Position numbers and translations under genes: made by a program. Of a stretch of 64,000 nucleotides of DNA, positions 1 to 9,262 are shown in pieces. The stretch is from Pseudomonadales bacterium (GTDB lineage Bacteria; Pseudomonadota; Gammaproteobacteria; Pseudomonadales; Azotimanducaceae): contig JAJDVW010000105.1 of assembly GCA_022825925.1 (NCBI GenBank), positions 1 to 64,000 of the forward strand. Reading direction: 5' to 3'. Every line of letters starts with the position of its first letter. Within the stretch, counting starts at the first letter, position 1. Under the pieces are notes generated by a model. That model worked only from the letters and a program-made list of their open reading frames with translations. It did no database searches and was not told the DNA's origin.

Positions 1-8
1 GTCGCGTC

Positions 9-1853
9 TCAGCGGCGCGGCCCCGCCGGCGGCAGGGGCTGGAAGTCGCCGCCCCGCACCATGGCCCACGCCGGTTCGCGATGGACGGACCCATCCGGGC
101 CGAGCCCGAGCACACCCGACGCTCCCATGATCCGATGCTCCGGGGAAGCCGCCAGCCAGCGCAGCCGGTTCACGATCCGAAAGGCGTCGACACCGAAGGC
201 GAACAGGGATTCCGCGGTCCCGGTCACCCCCGGGAACGGGTCCTGCAACGCCGCCTTGAGCGAGGAGGGATAGAGGCGCCAGGGCAGGTCGCAGACGCGC
301 ATGCCCTCCAGGGCGCGAGCGCCGTCACGCAGCACCTGCGACGAACCGTATACCGGCAGGTCCGCCGCGTAGTGGAAGCGCAGCGCCGCCGCCAGGGAGT
401 TCGCGTGGTCACCGTCGAGCAGGGCCACCACGGCGCCCACGTCCGCCCGACGGCGCGCCGTGAACGCAAGCTTCACGCCGGGGAAGAGCCTCGCGAGCGC
501 CGTCTGCCTGGCCTGGCTTTCCTCGATGGCGAGCGCTTCGCCCACGACGTTCGTGACTTCCCTGACGTCCGGGAACACGCCCACGTCCACGAGTTCCACG
601 TCGTCCGGCAAGTTCGTCCGGAGCGCGACCGCGGCCCGTTCGGACCAGTCGGCCCGCGTCCGGAACACGACGACCCGCCGCCGGCCGTCCACGCCCATGC
701 GGCGCGCCAGCGCGCGGCCCTCGTCCTCGACGGCCAGGGCGAACTGGACGAGCCGGGGAGCCGCCGCACCGGACGCCCGCGGCGCGATCGTGTTCAGCGT
801 CACGGTCGGCAGGATCGGATCGAGGTCCCACATCCGCGCCACGTTCTCCTTGGACAACGGTCCGACGATCGCCTCGGCGCCGCTGGCCAGCGCCTCTTCG
901 TAGAGCGCATCGAGGGGTGCGGAACCGGTGTCGTAAAGCAGGACCGATGGCGCCGCCCCTGCCCCACCGTCCTGGTCCCGGCCGGAGTTGCCGTGAAAGT
1001 AACCGGCCAGGAACCCGTCGCGCACCGACTCCCCGGCATTGGCGAAGCGCCCCGACAGCGGCAGGAGCAGGGCGATGCGCCCGGGACCCGGCTCGTCCAG
1101 GCCGGGCGGCCGGACCAGCGCCGCCGGATGGTCCGGGTGTCCCTGCCGCCACCCGGCCCAGAGGGTGCGCTGCCGGGCCGGCGTCAGGGCCTGGTTGTAG
1201 GTCTGCAGGAACCGCCACCAGGCTCGCTCCGCCACGGTGACCGCCCGACTCCCCAGGTCCGCCAGCCGGTAACCCTCCACCCGCGTGCCGTGGCGCCAGA
1301 GCGCGCGGCCGAGCGCCGGGACATCGGCCCCGGCGCGGGCTTCGAAGGCGACGAGGGTCGCCGCCGCGCCCGCGTGGTCGCCCCGGGCCGCCGCCATGTC
1401 GGCACGGAGCACGGCGAAACGCAGGTGCCCGGCCCCGGAAGCCCCGAGGCCACGCAGCGTCTCGGCGACCGCGTCGACGTCTCCGCGCCCGAACGCGAGC
1501 CCCGCGTCGAGAAGCGTGAGCTCGAGGCGCTCCTCGCCGCCGGACGGCACCCCCAGGCCAAGCGCGGCGAGTCCGTCCCGGACGCCCTCGGCGGCCGTGA
1601 CGTCGCCCGCTTCAAGAAGCGCCCAGGCGTGCCGGATGCGAAGCGCCCGCTCCTCCGCCAGGGCCGCCGGGTCCTGGACGGGAGGTTCGACCGCGACCGG
1701 CGCGGCGCGCGTCGGGTCGCGACCCACGTCGGTGCCGGACTGACAGCCGGCCGCGACGGCGAGGGTCAGCACCGCGAGCATGGCCCGCGTGAAGCACAAG
1801 CGCGGCTTCGCGTAGGCTTGCGCCCGTCTGCCGTTCCAGATGGGCCGTGTCAT
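9..1853 (-). CDS. lpoA: LpoA-type penicillin-binding protein activator lipoprotein (LppC family)
   Basis: Outer-membrane lipoprotein that activates the bifunctional synthase PBP1A from the periplasm. The 614-aa protein has an Arg-rich start, a hydrophobic stretch and a lipobox LAVAAGC with the lipidated Cys at residue 37. A TPR-like helical half follows, then a periplasmic-binding-protein fold beginning near residue 257 (motif IALLLPLSG). I chose the ATG at 1853 because GAGG sits 5 bases upstream; an ATG at 1781 would leave almost no n-region before the lipobox. The frame stays open further upstream, but that stretch is antisense to rsmI. Divergent from rsmI, as in E. coli (yraM/yraL). Family assignment is secure; the PBP1A partner is inferred from the family. 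Confidence 0.9.
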   Translation of the reverse strand: MTRPIWNGRRAQAYAKPRLCFTRAMLAVLTLAVAAGCQSGTDVGRDPTRAAPVAVEPPVQDPAALAEERALRIRHAWALLEAGDVTAAEGVRDGLAALGLGVPSGGEERLELTLLDAGLAFGRGDVDAVAETLRGLGASGAGHLRFAVLRADMAAARGDHAGAAATLVAFEARAGADVPALGRALWRHGTRVEGYRLADLGSRAVTVAERAWWRFLQTYNQALTPARQRTLWAGWRQGHPDHPAALVRPPGLDEPGPGRIALLLPLSGRFANAGESVRDGFLAGYFHGNSGRDQDGGAGAAPSVLLYDTGSAPLDALYEEALASGAEAIVGPLSKENVARMWDLDPILPTVTLNTIAPRASGAAAPRLVQFALAVEDEGRALARRMGVDGRRRVVVFRTRADWSERAAVALRTNLPDDVELVDVGVFPDVREVTNVVGEALAIEESQARQTALARLFPGVKLAFTARRRADVGAVVALLDGDHANSLAAALRFHYAADLPVYGSSQVLRDGARALEGMRVCDLPWRLYPSSLKAALQDPFPGVTGTAESLFAFGVDAFRIVNRLRWLAASPEHRIMGASGVLGLGPDGSVHREPAWAMVRGGDFQPLPPAGPRR

Positions 1854-2655
1854 GACAACCTCGAGGAGCACCGGAACCCTGTACGTGGTGGCCACGCCCA
1901 TTGGAAACCTGGAGGACCTCACCGCGCGAGCGGCAAACGTCCTCAAAGCGGTTGAGACAGTGGCCTGCGAAGATACCAGACGGTGCCGCATCCTGTTGCG
2001 GCACATCGACGCCTCCCCCGCCGAACTCCTGAGCCTGCACGACCAGAACGAGGCGCCCGCGGCGAGGCGGGTCATGCGGCGGCTGTCCGAAGGAACGGAC
2101 GTGGCGCTCGTCTCCGACGCCGGTACGCCCCGGCTATCCGATCCTGGCTTCGAACTCGTCCGGGCCGCGCACGACGCGCGGATCACGGTCAGCCCCGTCC
2201 CCGGGCCCAGCGCGCTCACCGCCGCGCTGTCGGCGTCACCCCTGCCGGCGGCGCCGTGCACGTTCGAGGGCTTCCTGCCGGCCAGGAAGGGGCCGCGCCG
2301 ACAGGCGCTGACGAGGCTCCTGCAGCGACCGGAGACGACCGTGTTCTTCGAGGCCCCGCACCGCCTCGCCGGGACGCTCGCCGACCTCGAGGATCTTGGC
2401 GCCGGGGAGCGCCGGATCACCGTCTGCCGGGAGATGACCAAGGCCTTCGAGACGATCGTCCATGGGCCGGTCGCGGCGGCGCTGACGCACGTCGGCCCCT
2501 TGCGGGGCGAGTTCGTGTGTGTCCTCGAAGGGTCGCGGGAGCCGCCGCCTTCCGACGCGGAGACCCTGCTCGAACTCCTCCTCGAGGAACTGCCGCCAGG
2601 ACGCGCGGCCAGGCTTGCGGCGCGCGCGACCGGCGAGTCCCGCACGGCGCTCTAC

Positions 2656-2684
2656 CGCCTGGCGACGGGTCGCCGTGGTATGGT
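2656..2684 (+). promoter_or_regulatory. Extended -10 promoter for rnpB inside rsmI
   Basis: TATGGT at 2679-2684 is preceded by TG at an extended -10 position. The predicted start falls at about 2691-2693, which is where the RNase P RNA fold begins. No good -35 hexamer is visible at 2656-2661. The promoter lies wholly inside rsmI coding sequence. Confidence 0.5.
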
Positions 2685-2692
2685 GGCAACGC

Positions 2693-3089
<397 letters not shown>

Positions 3090-3131
3090 GCCCCGACACC
3101 GCCCCTCGTCCGGCGGTCTTCCCCGGCGTGA

Positions 3132-3148
3132 GCGCGCTGAGAGCGCGC
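3132..3148 (+). other. Stem-loop between rnpB and the dcw promoter
   Basis: A perfect 7-bp stem GCGCGCT/AGCGCGC with a 3-base loop lies 43 bases after the rnpB P1 helix. No T-run follows, so it is not a convincing intrinsic terminator. It may help separate rnpB transcription from the mra promoter. Confidence 0.3.
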
Positions 3149-3159
3149 CGAAATACCGG

Positions 3160-3187
3160 TTGACACCCTCCACGGCCCTTTTATAGT
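3160..3187 (+). promoter_or_regulatory. Sigma70 promoter of the dcw operon (Pmra)
   Basis: TTGACA at 3160-3165 and TATAGT at 3182-3187 with a 16-bp spacer give an almost consensus promoter. The start point is expected near 3194, immediately before the MraZ boxes. No other strong promoter is evident until secA, so this one probably drives most of the cluster through ftsZ. Confidence 0.85.
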
Positions 3188-3195
3188 AGCCCCAA

Positions 3196-3220
3196 GTGGG
3201 AAATAGTGGGTGAATGTGGG
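3196..3220 (+). promoter_or_regulatory. Three MraZ-binding boxes (GTGGG, 10-bp period)
   Basis: GTGGG occurs at 3196, 3206 and 3216, exactly one helical turn apart. This matches the TGGGN direct repeats with 5-nt spacers bound by MraZ upstream of its own gene in E. coli. Lying just downstream of the predicted transcription start, they are well placed for MraZ autorepression of the operon. Confidence 0.9.
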
Positions 3221-3259
3221 TGAAATTGTCAGATCGTGGCAATCCCACCCGATCAGGCC

Positions 3260-3718
3260 ATGTTCCGCGGCATCAACAGCGTGACGCTCGACGCGAAGGG
3301 CCGGATGGCCCTGCCCGCACGCCATCGCGAGGCGATCCGCGCCCGCTCGGCGGGCCGGCTGGTCACCACGATCGACCGCTTCGACCCGAGCCTGCTGATC
3401 TACCCCCTGCCCGACTGGGAGGCGCTCCAGGCCAGGCTGCAGAAGATGGCGAACATGCACGCGCCGGTGCGCATTCTGCAACGGCTGCTGATCGGCCACG
3501 CGACCGACATGGAGCTCGACGCCAACGGGCGCGTCCTGTTGCCGCAGATGCTGCGGGAACACGCACGGCTCGAACGGAAGCTGGTCGTCGTCGGCCAGGG
3601 CAACAAGATCGAAATCTGGAGCGAGGGCAATTGGCAGGAGCGGATGGAGAACTGGCTCGGCGAGGACCTCGAGAGCGCTCTCGAACAGGTCGGCGACATC
3701 GAGGGCCTTTCGATCTAG
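3260..3718 (+). CDS. mraZ: Transcriptional regulator MraZ
   Basis: DNA-binding regulator with two SpoVT/AbrB-like half domains that forms a ring and represses the dcw promoter. The 152-aa protein starts MFRGINSVTLDAKGR; the second half repeats the signature as MELDANGRVLLPQ near residue 95. Length equals the E. coli protein. ATG 3260 was chosen because the family begins exactly with MFRG; an upstream in-frame GTG at 3236 would add eight uncharacteristic residues. It is the first gene of the cluster and sits 40 bp downstream of three MraZ boxes, so autoregulation is strongly implied. Confidence 0.95.
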   Translation: MFRGINSVTLDAKGRMALPARHREAIRARSAGRLVTTIDRFDPSLLIYPLPDWEALQARLQKMANMHAPVRILQRLLIGHATDMELDANGRVLLPQMLREHARLERKLVVVGQGNKIEIWSEGNWQERMENWLGEDLESALEQVGDIEGLSI

Positions 3719-3761
3719 ACCGTGAGCCGACCGAACGCACCGCGCGGAGGATCGAGCCTGC

Positions 3762-4682
3762 ATGCGTCACGTCCCGGTGTTGCTCGAGGAGACGGTGGCG
3801 GCCGTGGCCGTCGCCCGCGACGGGACGTTCGTTGATGCGACCTACGGCGACGGGGGTCATAGCCGCCGGCTGCTCGAGCACCTCGGGCCGGCGGCGCGTC
3901 TGCTCGTCCTGGACCGCGACGAAGACGCCGTCGCGGACGGCCGGGAGCTGGCCGCCCGCGACCCCAGGGTTCGGGTCCGCCAGGCCCCGTTCTCCCGCAT
4001 CGGCGACGTGGCGCGGGACGAGCGGCTGCCGTCCCTGAACGGCGTCGTCATGGACATCGGCGTCTCCTCCCGCCAGATCGACACGGCCGAGCGCGGCTTC
4101 AGCTTCCTCCGCGACGGGCCCCTCGACATGCGCATGGACCGCGGGCAGGGGGTCACGGCGGCGCAGTGGCTGAACTCGGCCGACGTGCCCGAGCTGGCCG
4201 AAGTCTTCCGCCGCTACGGCGAGGAACCGGAGGCCAGGCGCATCGCCCGCGCGGTGGTCGCGCGGCGGCCGCTCGAGCGGACCGGGGACCTGGTCGCCGC
4301 GATCGAGACCGTGCGACCCGGCCCGCGCGACGGCTCCCATTCCGCGACCCGCGTCTTCCAGGCGGTCCGCATCCACGTCAACGACGAACTCGACGAACTC
4401 GACACCGGCCTGGACGCCGCCTTCGCCGCGTTGGCTACGGGCGGTCGTCTCGCCGTCATCACGTTCCACAGTCTCGAGCACCGCATGGTGCGCCGACGTT
4501 TCCGTGGCTGGAGCCAGGGCGAGCCCCTGCCCCGCCGCCTGCCCACCCGCGACCCCGCGCGCGGCAGCGCCCGCATGATCGTCCGCCGCGCGCGCCCCTC
4601 CGCCGCCGAGGTCGCCGCCAACCCCCGCGCGCGCAGCGCCATGCTGCAGGTCGTCGAGAAGACCGGGGCCACGGGATCATGA
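3762..4682 (+). CDS. rsmH: 16S rRNA (cytosine(1402)-N4)-methyltransferase
   Basis: Adds the N4 methyl group to C1402 of 16S rRNA, the same nucleotide that RsmI modifies on its ribose. The 306-aa protein opens with the family signature HVPVLLEE and the SAM motif DATYGDGGHS. It has VVMDIGVSS in the middle and FHSLEHRMV near the C terminus. It follows mraZ by 43 bp and its TGA overlaps the ATG of ftsL, the usual order in this cluster. Confidence 0.95.
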   Translation: MRHVPVLLEETVAAVAVARDGTFVDATYGDGGHSRRLLEHLGPAARLLVLDRDEDAVADGRELAARDPRVRVRQAPFSRIGDVARDERLPSLNGVVMDIGVSSRQIDTAERGFSFLRDGPLDMRMDRGQGVTAAQWLNSADVPELAEVFRRYGEEPEARRIARAVVARRPLERTGDLVAAIETVRPGPRDGSHSATRVFQAVRIHVNDELDELDTGLDAAFAALATGGRLAVITFHSLEHRMVRRRFRGWSQGEPLPRRLPTRDPARGSARMIVRRARPSAAEVAANPRARSAMLQVVEKTGATGS

Positions 4683-4966
4683 CGGTCGAGTTCGCGAACG
4701 TCCTGCGCCGGTGGGCCTTGGTCTTCGCCATCTGCGCCGGCGCCGCCGCGTCCGGCATCCAGGTGGCCTCGCATGCCCAGGAAACGCGCGGCTCCTTCGT
4801 CCGGTTGACCAAAGTGCAGCAGCAGCGCGACGCCCTGCTCGCGGAGTACAGCCGCCTGCTTCTCGAGCGGGCCACCCTGTCGAGCTATCGGCACGTCGGC
4901 GAGACGGCCCGCGCACGCCTGTCGATGCGCTTCCCCGAGGACGTGACCACGGTGGTGCGGCGATGA
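4679..4966 (+). CDS. ftsL: Cell division protein FtsL
   Basis: Bitopic inner-membrane septum protein that forms the FtsQLB complex and helps activate FtsWI. The 95-aa protein has a short cytoplasmic N terminus, one transmembrane segment (about residues 10-30) and a periplasmic helical region with leucines in heptad spacing. This matches FtsL in size and topology although sequence conservation is low. The ATGA overlap with rsmH and the 4-bp overlap with ftsI fix both ends. Assignment rests mainly on position and topology. Confidence 0.88.
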   Translation: MTVEFANVLRRWALVFAICAGAAASGIQVASHAQETRGSFVRLTKVQQQRDALLAEYSRLLLERATLSSYRHVGETARARLSMRFPEDVTTVVRR

Positions 4967-6735
4967 GCTGGCGCCACAAGCTGTTTGCCGGACTGTTCGT
5001 GGCGGGGGCCGTGGCCCTGATCGCGCGGGTCGGGCACCTGGCCGTAGCCGAGCGCGACTTCCTGAAGAAGCAGGGCGAGGCCCGCGCGGTGCGGGTGGTG
5101 CCCATCCCGGTGCATCGGGGCATCATCTACGACCGCCACGGCGAGCCGCTCGCCGTCAGCACACCCGTCTACTCGGTCTGGACGGACCCGGGGTGGACGC
5201 CGATTCCCGCCGCGCGCTACGCGGAGCTCGCCGCGGCGCTGGAACTTCCCGCCGGCCGCGTGTCGCGCCTGCTCGAACGCAACGCCGGCAGCCGCTTCGC
5301 CTACCTGAAGCGGCACGTCGACCCGGCCACCGCGGAGCGCGTCCGCGCGCTCGACATCGCCGGCGTCCGGTTCCGGCGGGAATACCGGAGGTTCTATCCC
5401 GCCGCGGAAACGACCGCCCACGTGGTCGGCATGACCAACATCGACGACGCCGGTCAGGAAGGGGTCGAGCTGGTGCTCGACGCCTTCCTGCGGGGCGCGC
5501 CCGGCGAGAAACGCGTGCTGCGCGACCGCAACGGACGCGCGGTGAAGGACCTGGCCTATCTGCGCGCTCCGGAGTTCGGCAAGGACGTGATGCTGAGCCT
5601 CGATCTCAGGCTGCAGTTCTTCGCCTACAAGGAGCTGAAGTCGGCCGTCGAGCACAACCGGGCGAAGTCCGGCGCCCTGGTGATGCTGGACGTCGCCACC
5701 GGCGAGGTGCTGGCGATGGCCAACCAGCCGTCGTACAACCCCAACAACCCCGTCGACCGCGGCTCACCGGGCATGCGCAACCGCGCCGTCACGGACACCT
5801 ACGAGCCCGGCTCGACGATCAAGCCCCTGTCCGTGCTGGCCGCCCTCGAGAGCGGCCGCTACTTCCCGGACACGCCGGTGGACACCGCGCCCGGCTACGT
5901 CCGCATCGGGAGCAAGCTCATCGAGGACCCGAGCAACCGCGGGCTCCTGACCCTCGCCGAGGTGCTGGCGAAGTCGAGCCAGGTCGGGATGACCAAGGTC
6001 GCGCTGGATCTCCCCGAGCACGCGATCTTCGACGTCGCCGCGCGTGCCGGACTCGGCGAGGTCCCCGGCACGCACCTGCCCGGGGAGACGGTGGGCGTCT
6101 TCACGTCCCGCGACCTCGACAAGGACATCGGACGCGCCACCCTGGCGTTCGGCTACGGCCTGACGGTCACGCCCCTGCAACTCGCGCGCACCTACCTGAC
6201 CCTCGCCACCGGGGGCGTGCGCCGGCCGGTCAGCGTCATCCGCGACGCGCCGGCACCGGCCAGCGAGCGCGTCTTCGACGCGCGTGACGTACGCGACCTG
6301 TCGCGCATGATGGAGCGGGTCGCCACCACCCAGGGCACCGCTCCCCTCGCACGCGTCGCCGGCTACCGGGTCGTCGGCAAGACCGGCACCACGCGCAAGG
6401 TGTCGCCGATCGGCTACGACGAGTCGCGGCACGTCGCGCTGTTCGCGGGCTATGCCCCCGCGCACCGGCCCAGGATCGTCTTGGTCGTCGTCATCGACGA
6501 ACCGGCGGCCGGCGCGGTCGCGGGCGGGAGCGTGGCGGCCCCGGTCTTTTCCCGGGTCGTGACGCGCGCACTGCGCATCCTCGGCGTGGCCCCCGAGGGG
6601 TCACGCGCCATCGCGGGAGCGGCGCCGCGACGCGACGCCCCACACGACTCGCCACAAGACTCTCCACAAGACTCTCCACAAGAAAAGGCGCGACCGCAAC
6701 CGAACCCCGTCGCCGTCCCGCGGACGCTCGCGTGA
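4963..6735 (+). CDS. ftsI: Septal peptidoglycan transpeptidase FtsI (PBP3)
   Basis: Monofunctional class B PBP that crosslinks septal peptidoglycan together with FtsW. The 590-aa protein has an N-terminal TM anchor, a pedestal domain starting at the RGIIYDRHGEPLA motif, and a transpeptidase domain. The nucleophile motif is S284-T-I-K287 and the third motif is K473-T-G-T. The second motif reads S338-S-Q340, whereas E. coli has SSN. After the catalytic domain a Pro/Gln tail contains a triplicated DSPQ encoded by a 12-bp tandem repeat. Start ATG 4963 overlaps the ftsL stop; the frame is open upstream but that stretch is antisense or out of phase with ftsL. Confidence 0.95.
   Translation: MSWRHKLFAGLFVAGAVALIARVGHLAVAERDFLKKQGEARAVRVVPIPVHRGIIYDRHGEPLAVSTPVYSVWTDPGWTPIPAARYAELAAALELPAGRVSRLLERNAGSRFAYLKRHVDPATAERVRALDIAGVRFRREYRRFYPAAETTAHVVGMTNIDDAGQEGVELVLDAFLRGAPGEKRVLRDRNGRAVKDLAYLRAPEFGKDVMLSLDLRLQFFAYKELKSAVEHNRAKSGALVMLDVATGEVLAMANQPSYNPNNPVDRGSPGMRNRAVTDTYEPGSTIKPLSVLAALESGRYFPDTPVDTAPGYVRIGSKLIEDPSNRGLLTLAEVLAKSSQVGMTKVALDLPEHAIFDVAARAGLGEVPGTHLPGETVGVFTSRDLDKDIGRATLAFGYGLTVTPLQLARTYLTLATGGVRRPVSVIRDAPAPASERVFDARDVRDLSRMMERVATTQGTAPLARVAGYRVVGKTGTTRKVSPIGYDESRHVALFAGYAPAHRPRIVLVVVIDEPAAGAVAGGSVAAPVFSRVVTRALRILGVAPEGSRAIAGAAPRRDAPHDSPQDSPQDSPQEKARPQPNPVAVPRTLA
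6646..6681 (+). repeat. 12-bp tandem repeat, three copies, in the ftsI tail
   Basis: Units begin at 6646, 6658 and 6670. The last two are identical (GACTCTCCACAA) and the first differs by one base. They encode Asp-Ser-Pro-Gln three times in the C-terminal tail of FtsI, beyond the transpeptidase fold. Such a repeat can expand or contract without shifting frame. Confidence 0.9.
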
Positions 6736-8180
6736 ACCGGGGCAAGTCCCTCCAGCAACTGTGCGGCGCCGGCGGCGACACCGTCGTGACCGGCCTCGCC
6801 GTCGACTCCCGGCGCGTGACGCCGGGCGACCTGTTCCTGGCGCGCGCGGGCTCGCTGCACGACGCACACGACCACGTCCCGGAAGCCGTGGCCCGCGGCG
6901 CGGTGGCCGTCTGCTCCGAGAGGCCGGTCGGGGCCGGCGTGCCCAACGTGGTGTTGCCCGAACTGCGGACGCGGCTCGGGGCCATCGCCGCCCGCTTCCA
7001 TGACGACCCGAGCGCCCGGCTCGAGTGCATCGGCGTGACCGGCACGAACGGCAAGACCTCGATCGCGTGGCTGTGCGCGGCGACCCTGGACGAGGCGGCC
7101 TTCGTGGGGACCCTGGGCTGGGGGCCGCCGCCGCACCTCTGCCCCACCGCGCTCACCACGGAGGATCCCGTGGTCCTGCAGCGGCGTCTGCGGCGCCTGT
7201 TGGACCGCGGAGTGAGGCGCGTCGCGATGGAGGCGAGTTCCCACGCGCTCGACCAGGGACGCGTGGCGGACGTGCGGTTCGACATCGCCGTGCTCTCCAA
7301 CCTGACCCGCGACCACCTCGACTACCACGGCACGATGGAGCGCTATGCCAACGCGAAGCGGAAACTGTTCGAGACCGCCTCGCTGAGCGCGGCGGTCGTC
7401 AACGTGGACGACGCGCTCGGACGGGACCTCGCCGAGCAGCCCGCCGTCGAGACCGTCACCTACGGCACGGCCGCCGACGCGGCCGTGTCCTGGTCCGACC
7501 TCGCATGGCGTCCCGACGGGATCGAAGGCCGGTGGCGTTCGCCCTGGGGCAGTTGCCGGTTCCGCCTCCCGCTGTTCGGGGACTTCTCGGTGCACAACGC
7601 CGCCGCCGCGCTCTCCGCGGCCTGCGTGCTCGGGGCGAGGATCGACGACATCGTCGCCCGCATGGCCTCGATGCCACCCGTGCCGGGACGCATGCAGCCG
7701 GTCGCCGCGCCGGAGCCCGGCGGCCCCACCGTCATCGTGGATTACGCGCACACGCCGGATGCGCTCGGCGCGGCGCTGGCCGCCGCGCGGCGCCACCTGC
7801 CCGGCACGCTCACCTGCGTCTTCGGGTGCGGAGGAGACCGCGACCGCGGCAAGCGCCCGCTGATGGCGGCCGCGGCGGAGGCGGGGGCGGATGCGGTCGT
7901 GCTGACGTCCGACAACCCTCGCGACGAAACCCCGGGCGCCATCGTCGAGGACACGCTTGCCGGCTTCGCCCGGCCGGGGGACGTGACCGTCGAGGTCGAC
8001 CGCACGCGGGCCGTGCGGCTCGCGATCGAGGGCGGCGGCGCGGGAGACGTGGTGCTGATCGCCGGCAAGGGCCACGAGGACTACCAGGAGGTCGCGGGCC
8101 GCCGCGTCCCGTACAGCGACGTCGAGGCGGCACGGGAGGCCCTGGCGGACCGTTCCGGCGTCCCCGGGGAGACGGCCTGA
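6732..8180 (+). CDS. murE: UDP-MurNAc-tripeptide synthetase (meso-DAP adding)
   Basis: Cytoplasmic ligase adding the third stem amino acid to UDP-MurNAc-L-Ala-D-Glu. The 482-aa protein has the N-terminal uridine-binding domain ([12 protein letters not shown]), the ATP-binding loop G104TNGKT, and a C-terminal domain with D394NPR. DNPR is the motif selecting meso-diaminopimelate rather than lysine. GTG 6732 overlaps the ftsI stop. murF normally follows, but here the next gene, mraY, overlaps the murE stop by one base, so murF is absent. Confidence 0.95.
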   Translation: MNRGKSLQQLCGAGGDTVVTGLAVDSRRVTPGDLFLARAGSLHDAHDHVPEAVARGAVAVCSERPVGAGVPNVVLPELRTRLGAIAARFHDDPSARLECIGVTGTNGKTSIAWLCAATLDEAAFVGTLGWGPPPHLCPTALTTEDPVVLQRRLRRLLDRGVRRVAMEASSHALDQGRVADVRFDIAVLSNLTRDHLDYHGTMERYANAKRKLFETASLSAAVVNVDDALGRDLAEQPAVETVTYGTAADAAVSWSDLAWRPDGIEGRWRSPWGSCRFRLPLFGDFSVHNAAAALSAACVLGARIDDIVARMASMPPVPGRMQPVAAPEPGGPTVIVDYAHTPDALGAALAAARRHLPGTLTCVFGCGGDRDRGKRPLMAAAAEAGADAVVLTSDNPRDETPGAIVEDTLAGFARPGDVTVEVDRTRAVRLAIEGGGAGDVVLIAGKGHEDYQEVAGRRVPYSDVEAAREALADRSGVPGETA

Positions 8181-9262
8181 TGCTGCTCTGGCTGACCGAG
8201 TACCTCTCCCGGCACGTCAGCGGCTTCGGCGTGTTCGGATACCTGACCTTTCGGACCATGGTGAGCGCCCTGACGGCGCTCGCGATGTCCCTCGTCATCG
8301 GCCCGATCATGATCCGCAAGCTGTCCCACCACCAGATCGGCCAGCCGGTGCGGGCCGACGGCCCGGAGACCCATCTCGCCAAGTCCGGCACTCCCACCAT
8401 GGGGGGCGCCATGATCCTGGTCACGATCGCGGTCACCACGCTGCTCTGGGGCGAACTCGGGAACCGGTACGTCTGGATGGCGCTCGCCGTGACGTTGGCG
8501 TTCGGCGTGATCGGCTGGTACGACGACTACCTCAAGGTCTCCGCGCGGGACTCCCGGGGCCTCCCCGCGCGCTGGAAGTTCCTGTGGCAGTCGCTGGCCG
8601 GACTCGCCGCCGCGGTCGTGCTGTACCAGGGCGCCACCACCTCGGCGGAGACCAGCCTCTTCGTCCCCTTCTTCAAGGACGTCGCGGTCCCGCTGGGCAT
8701 CGGATCGGTGGTGCTCACCTGGCTCATGATCGTCGGCATGAGCAACGCCGTGAACCTGACGGACGGACTCGACGGGCTCGCCATCCTCCCGACCGTCATG
8801 GTGAGCGCCGCCCTCGGCTTCATCGCCTACCTGGTCGGTCACGTCGAGTTCGCCAACTACCTGCAGATCCCGTACGTGGCGGGATCGGGGGAGCTCGCGA
8901 TCTTCTGCGGGGCCATGATCGGCGCGGGTCTCGGCTTCCTGTGGTTCAACGCGTACCCGGCACAGGTGATCATGGGCGACGTCGGCGCGCTCGCCCTCGG
9001 CGCGGCGCTCGGCCTGGTCGCCTCGATCGTCCGCCACGAGGTCGTCCTGCTCATCATGGGCGGCCTGTTCGTCCTGGAGATCGGATCGGTGGTCCTGCAG
9101 GTCGCGAGCTTCAAGGCGACCGGGCGACGCATGTTCCGCATGGCGCCCATCCACCACCACTTCGAACTCAAGGGGTGGCCGGAACCGCGCGTGATCGTGC
9201 GCTTCTGGATCATCACGCTCATCCTCGTCATCGTCGGCCTGTCGACGCTCAAGCTCCGATGA
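8180..9262 (+). CDS. mraY: Phospho-MurNAc-pentapeptide translocase (lipid I synthase)
   Basis: Integral membrane enzyme that transfers phospho-MurNAc-pentapeptide to undecaprenyl phosphate, making lipid I. The 360-aa length equals E. coli MraY and about ten TM segments are visible. Signature motifs are GTPTMGG near residue 71, the aspartates of [28 protein letters not shown], and the HHHFELKGW motif near the C terminus. ATG 8180 overlaps the murE TGA by one base. Confidence 0.96.
   Translation: MLLWLTEYLSRHVSGFGVFGYLTFRTMVSALTALAMSLVIGPIMIRKLSHHQIGQPVRADGPETHLAKSGTPTMGGAMILVTIAVTTLLWGELGNRYVWMALAVTLAFGVIGWYDDYLKVSARDSRGLPARWKFLWQSLAGLAAAVVLYQGATTSAETSLFVPFFKDVAVPLGIGSVVLTWLMIVGMSNAVNLTDGLDGLAILPTVMVSAALGFIAYLVGHVEFANYLQIPYVAGSGELAIFCGAMIGAGLGFLWFNAYPAQVIMGDVGALALGAALGLVASIVRHEVVLLIMGGLFVLEIGSVVLQVASFKATGRRMFRMAPIHHHFELKGWPEPRVIVRFWIITLILVIVGLSTLKLR

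Noticed and set aside
1854..2645. N-terminal extension of the LpoA frame across rsmI
   Set aside because: The extension has no homology, lies antisense to rsmI and would bury the lipoprotein signal internally.
3196..3220. Three GTGGG units as a CRISPR or phage repeat
   Set aside because: Too short and too regularly spaced; they match MraZ boxes in the expected place.
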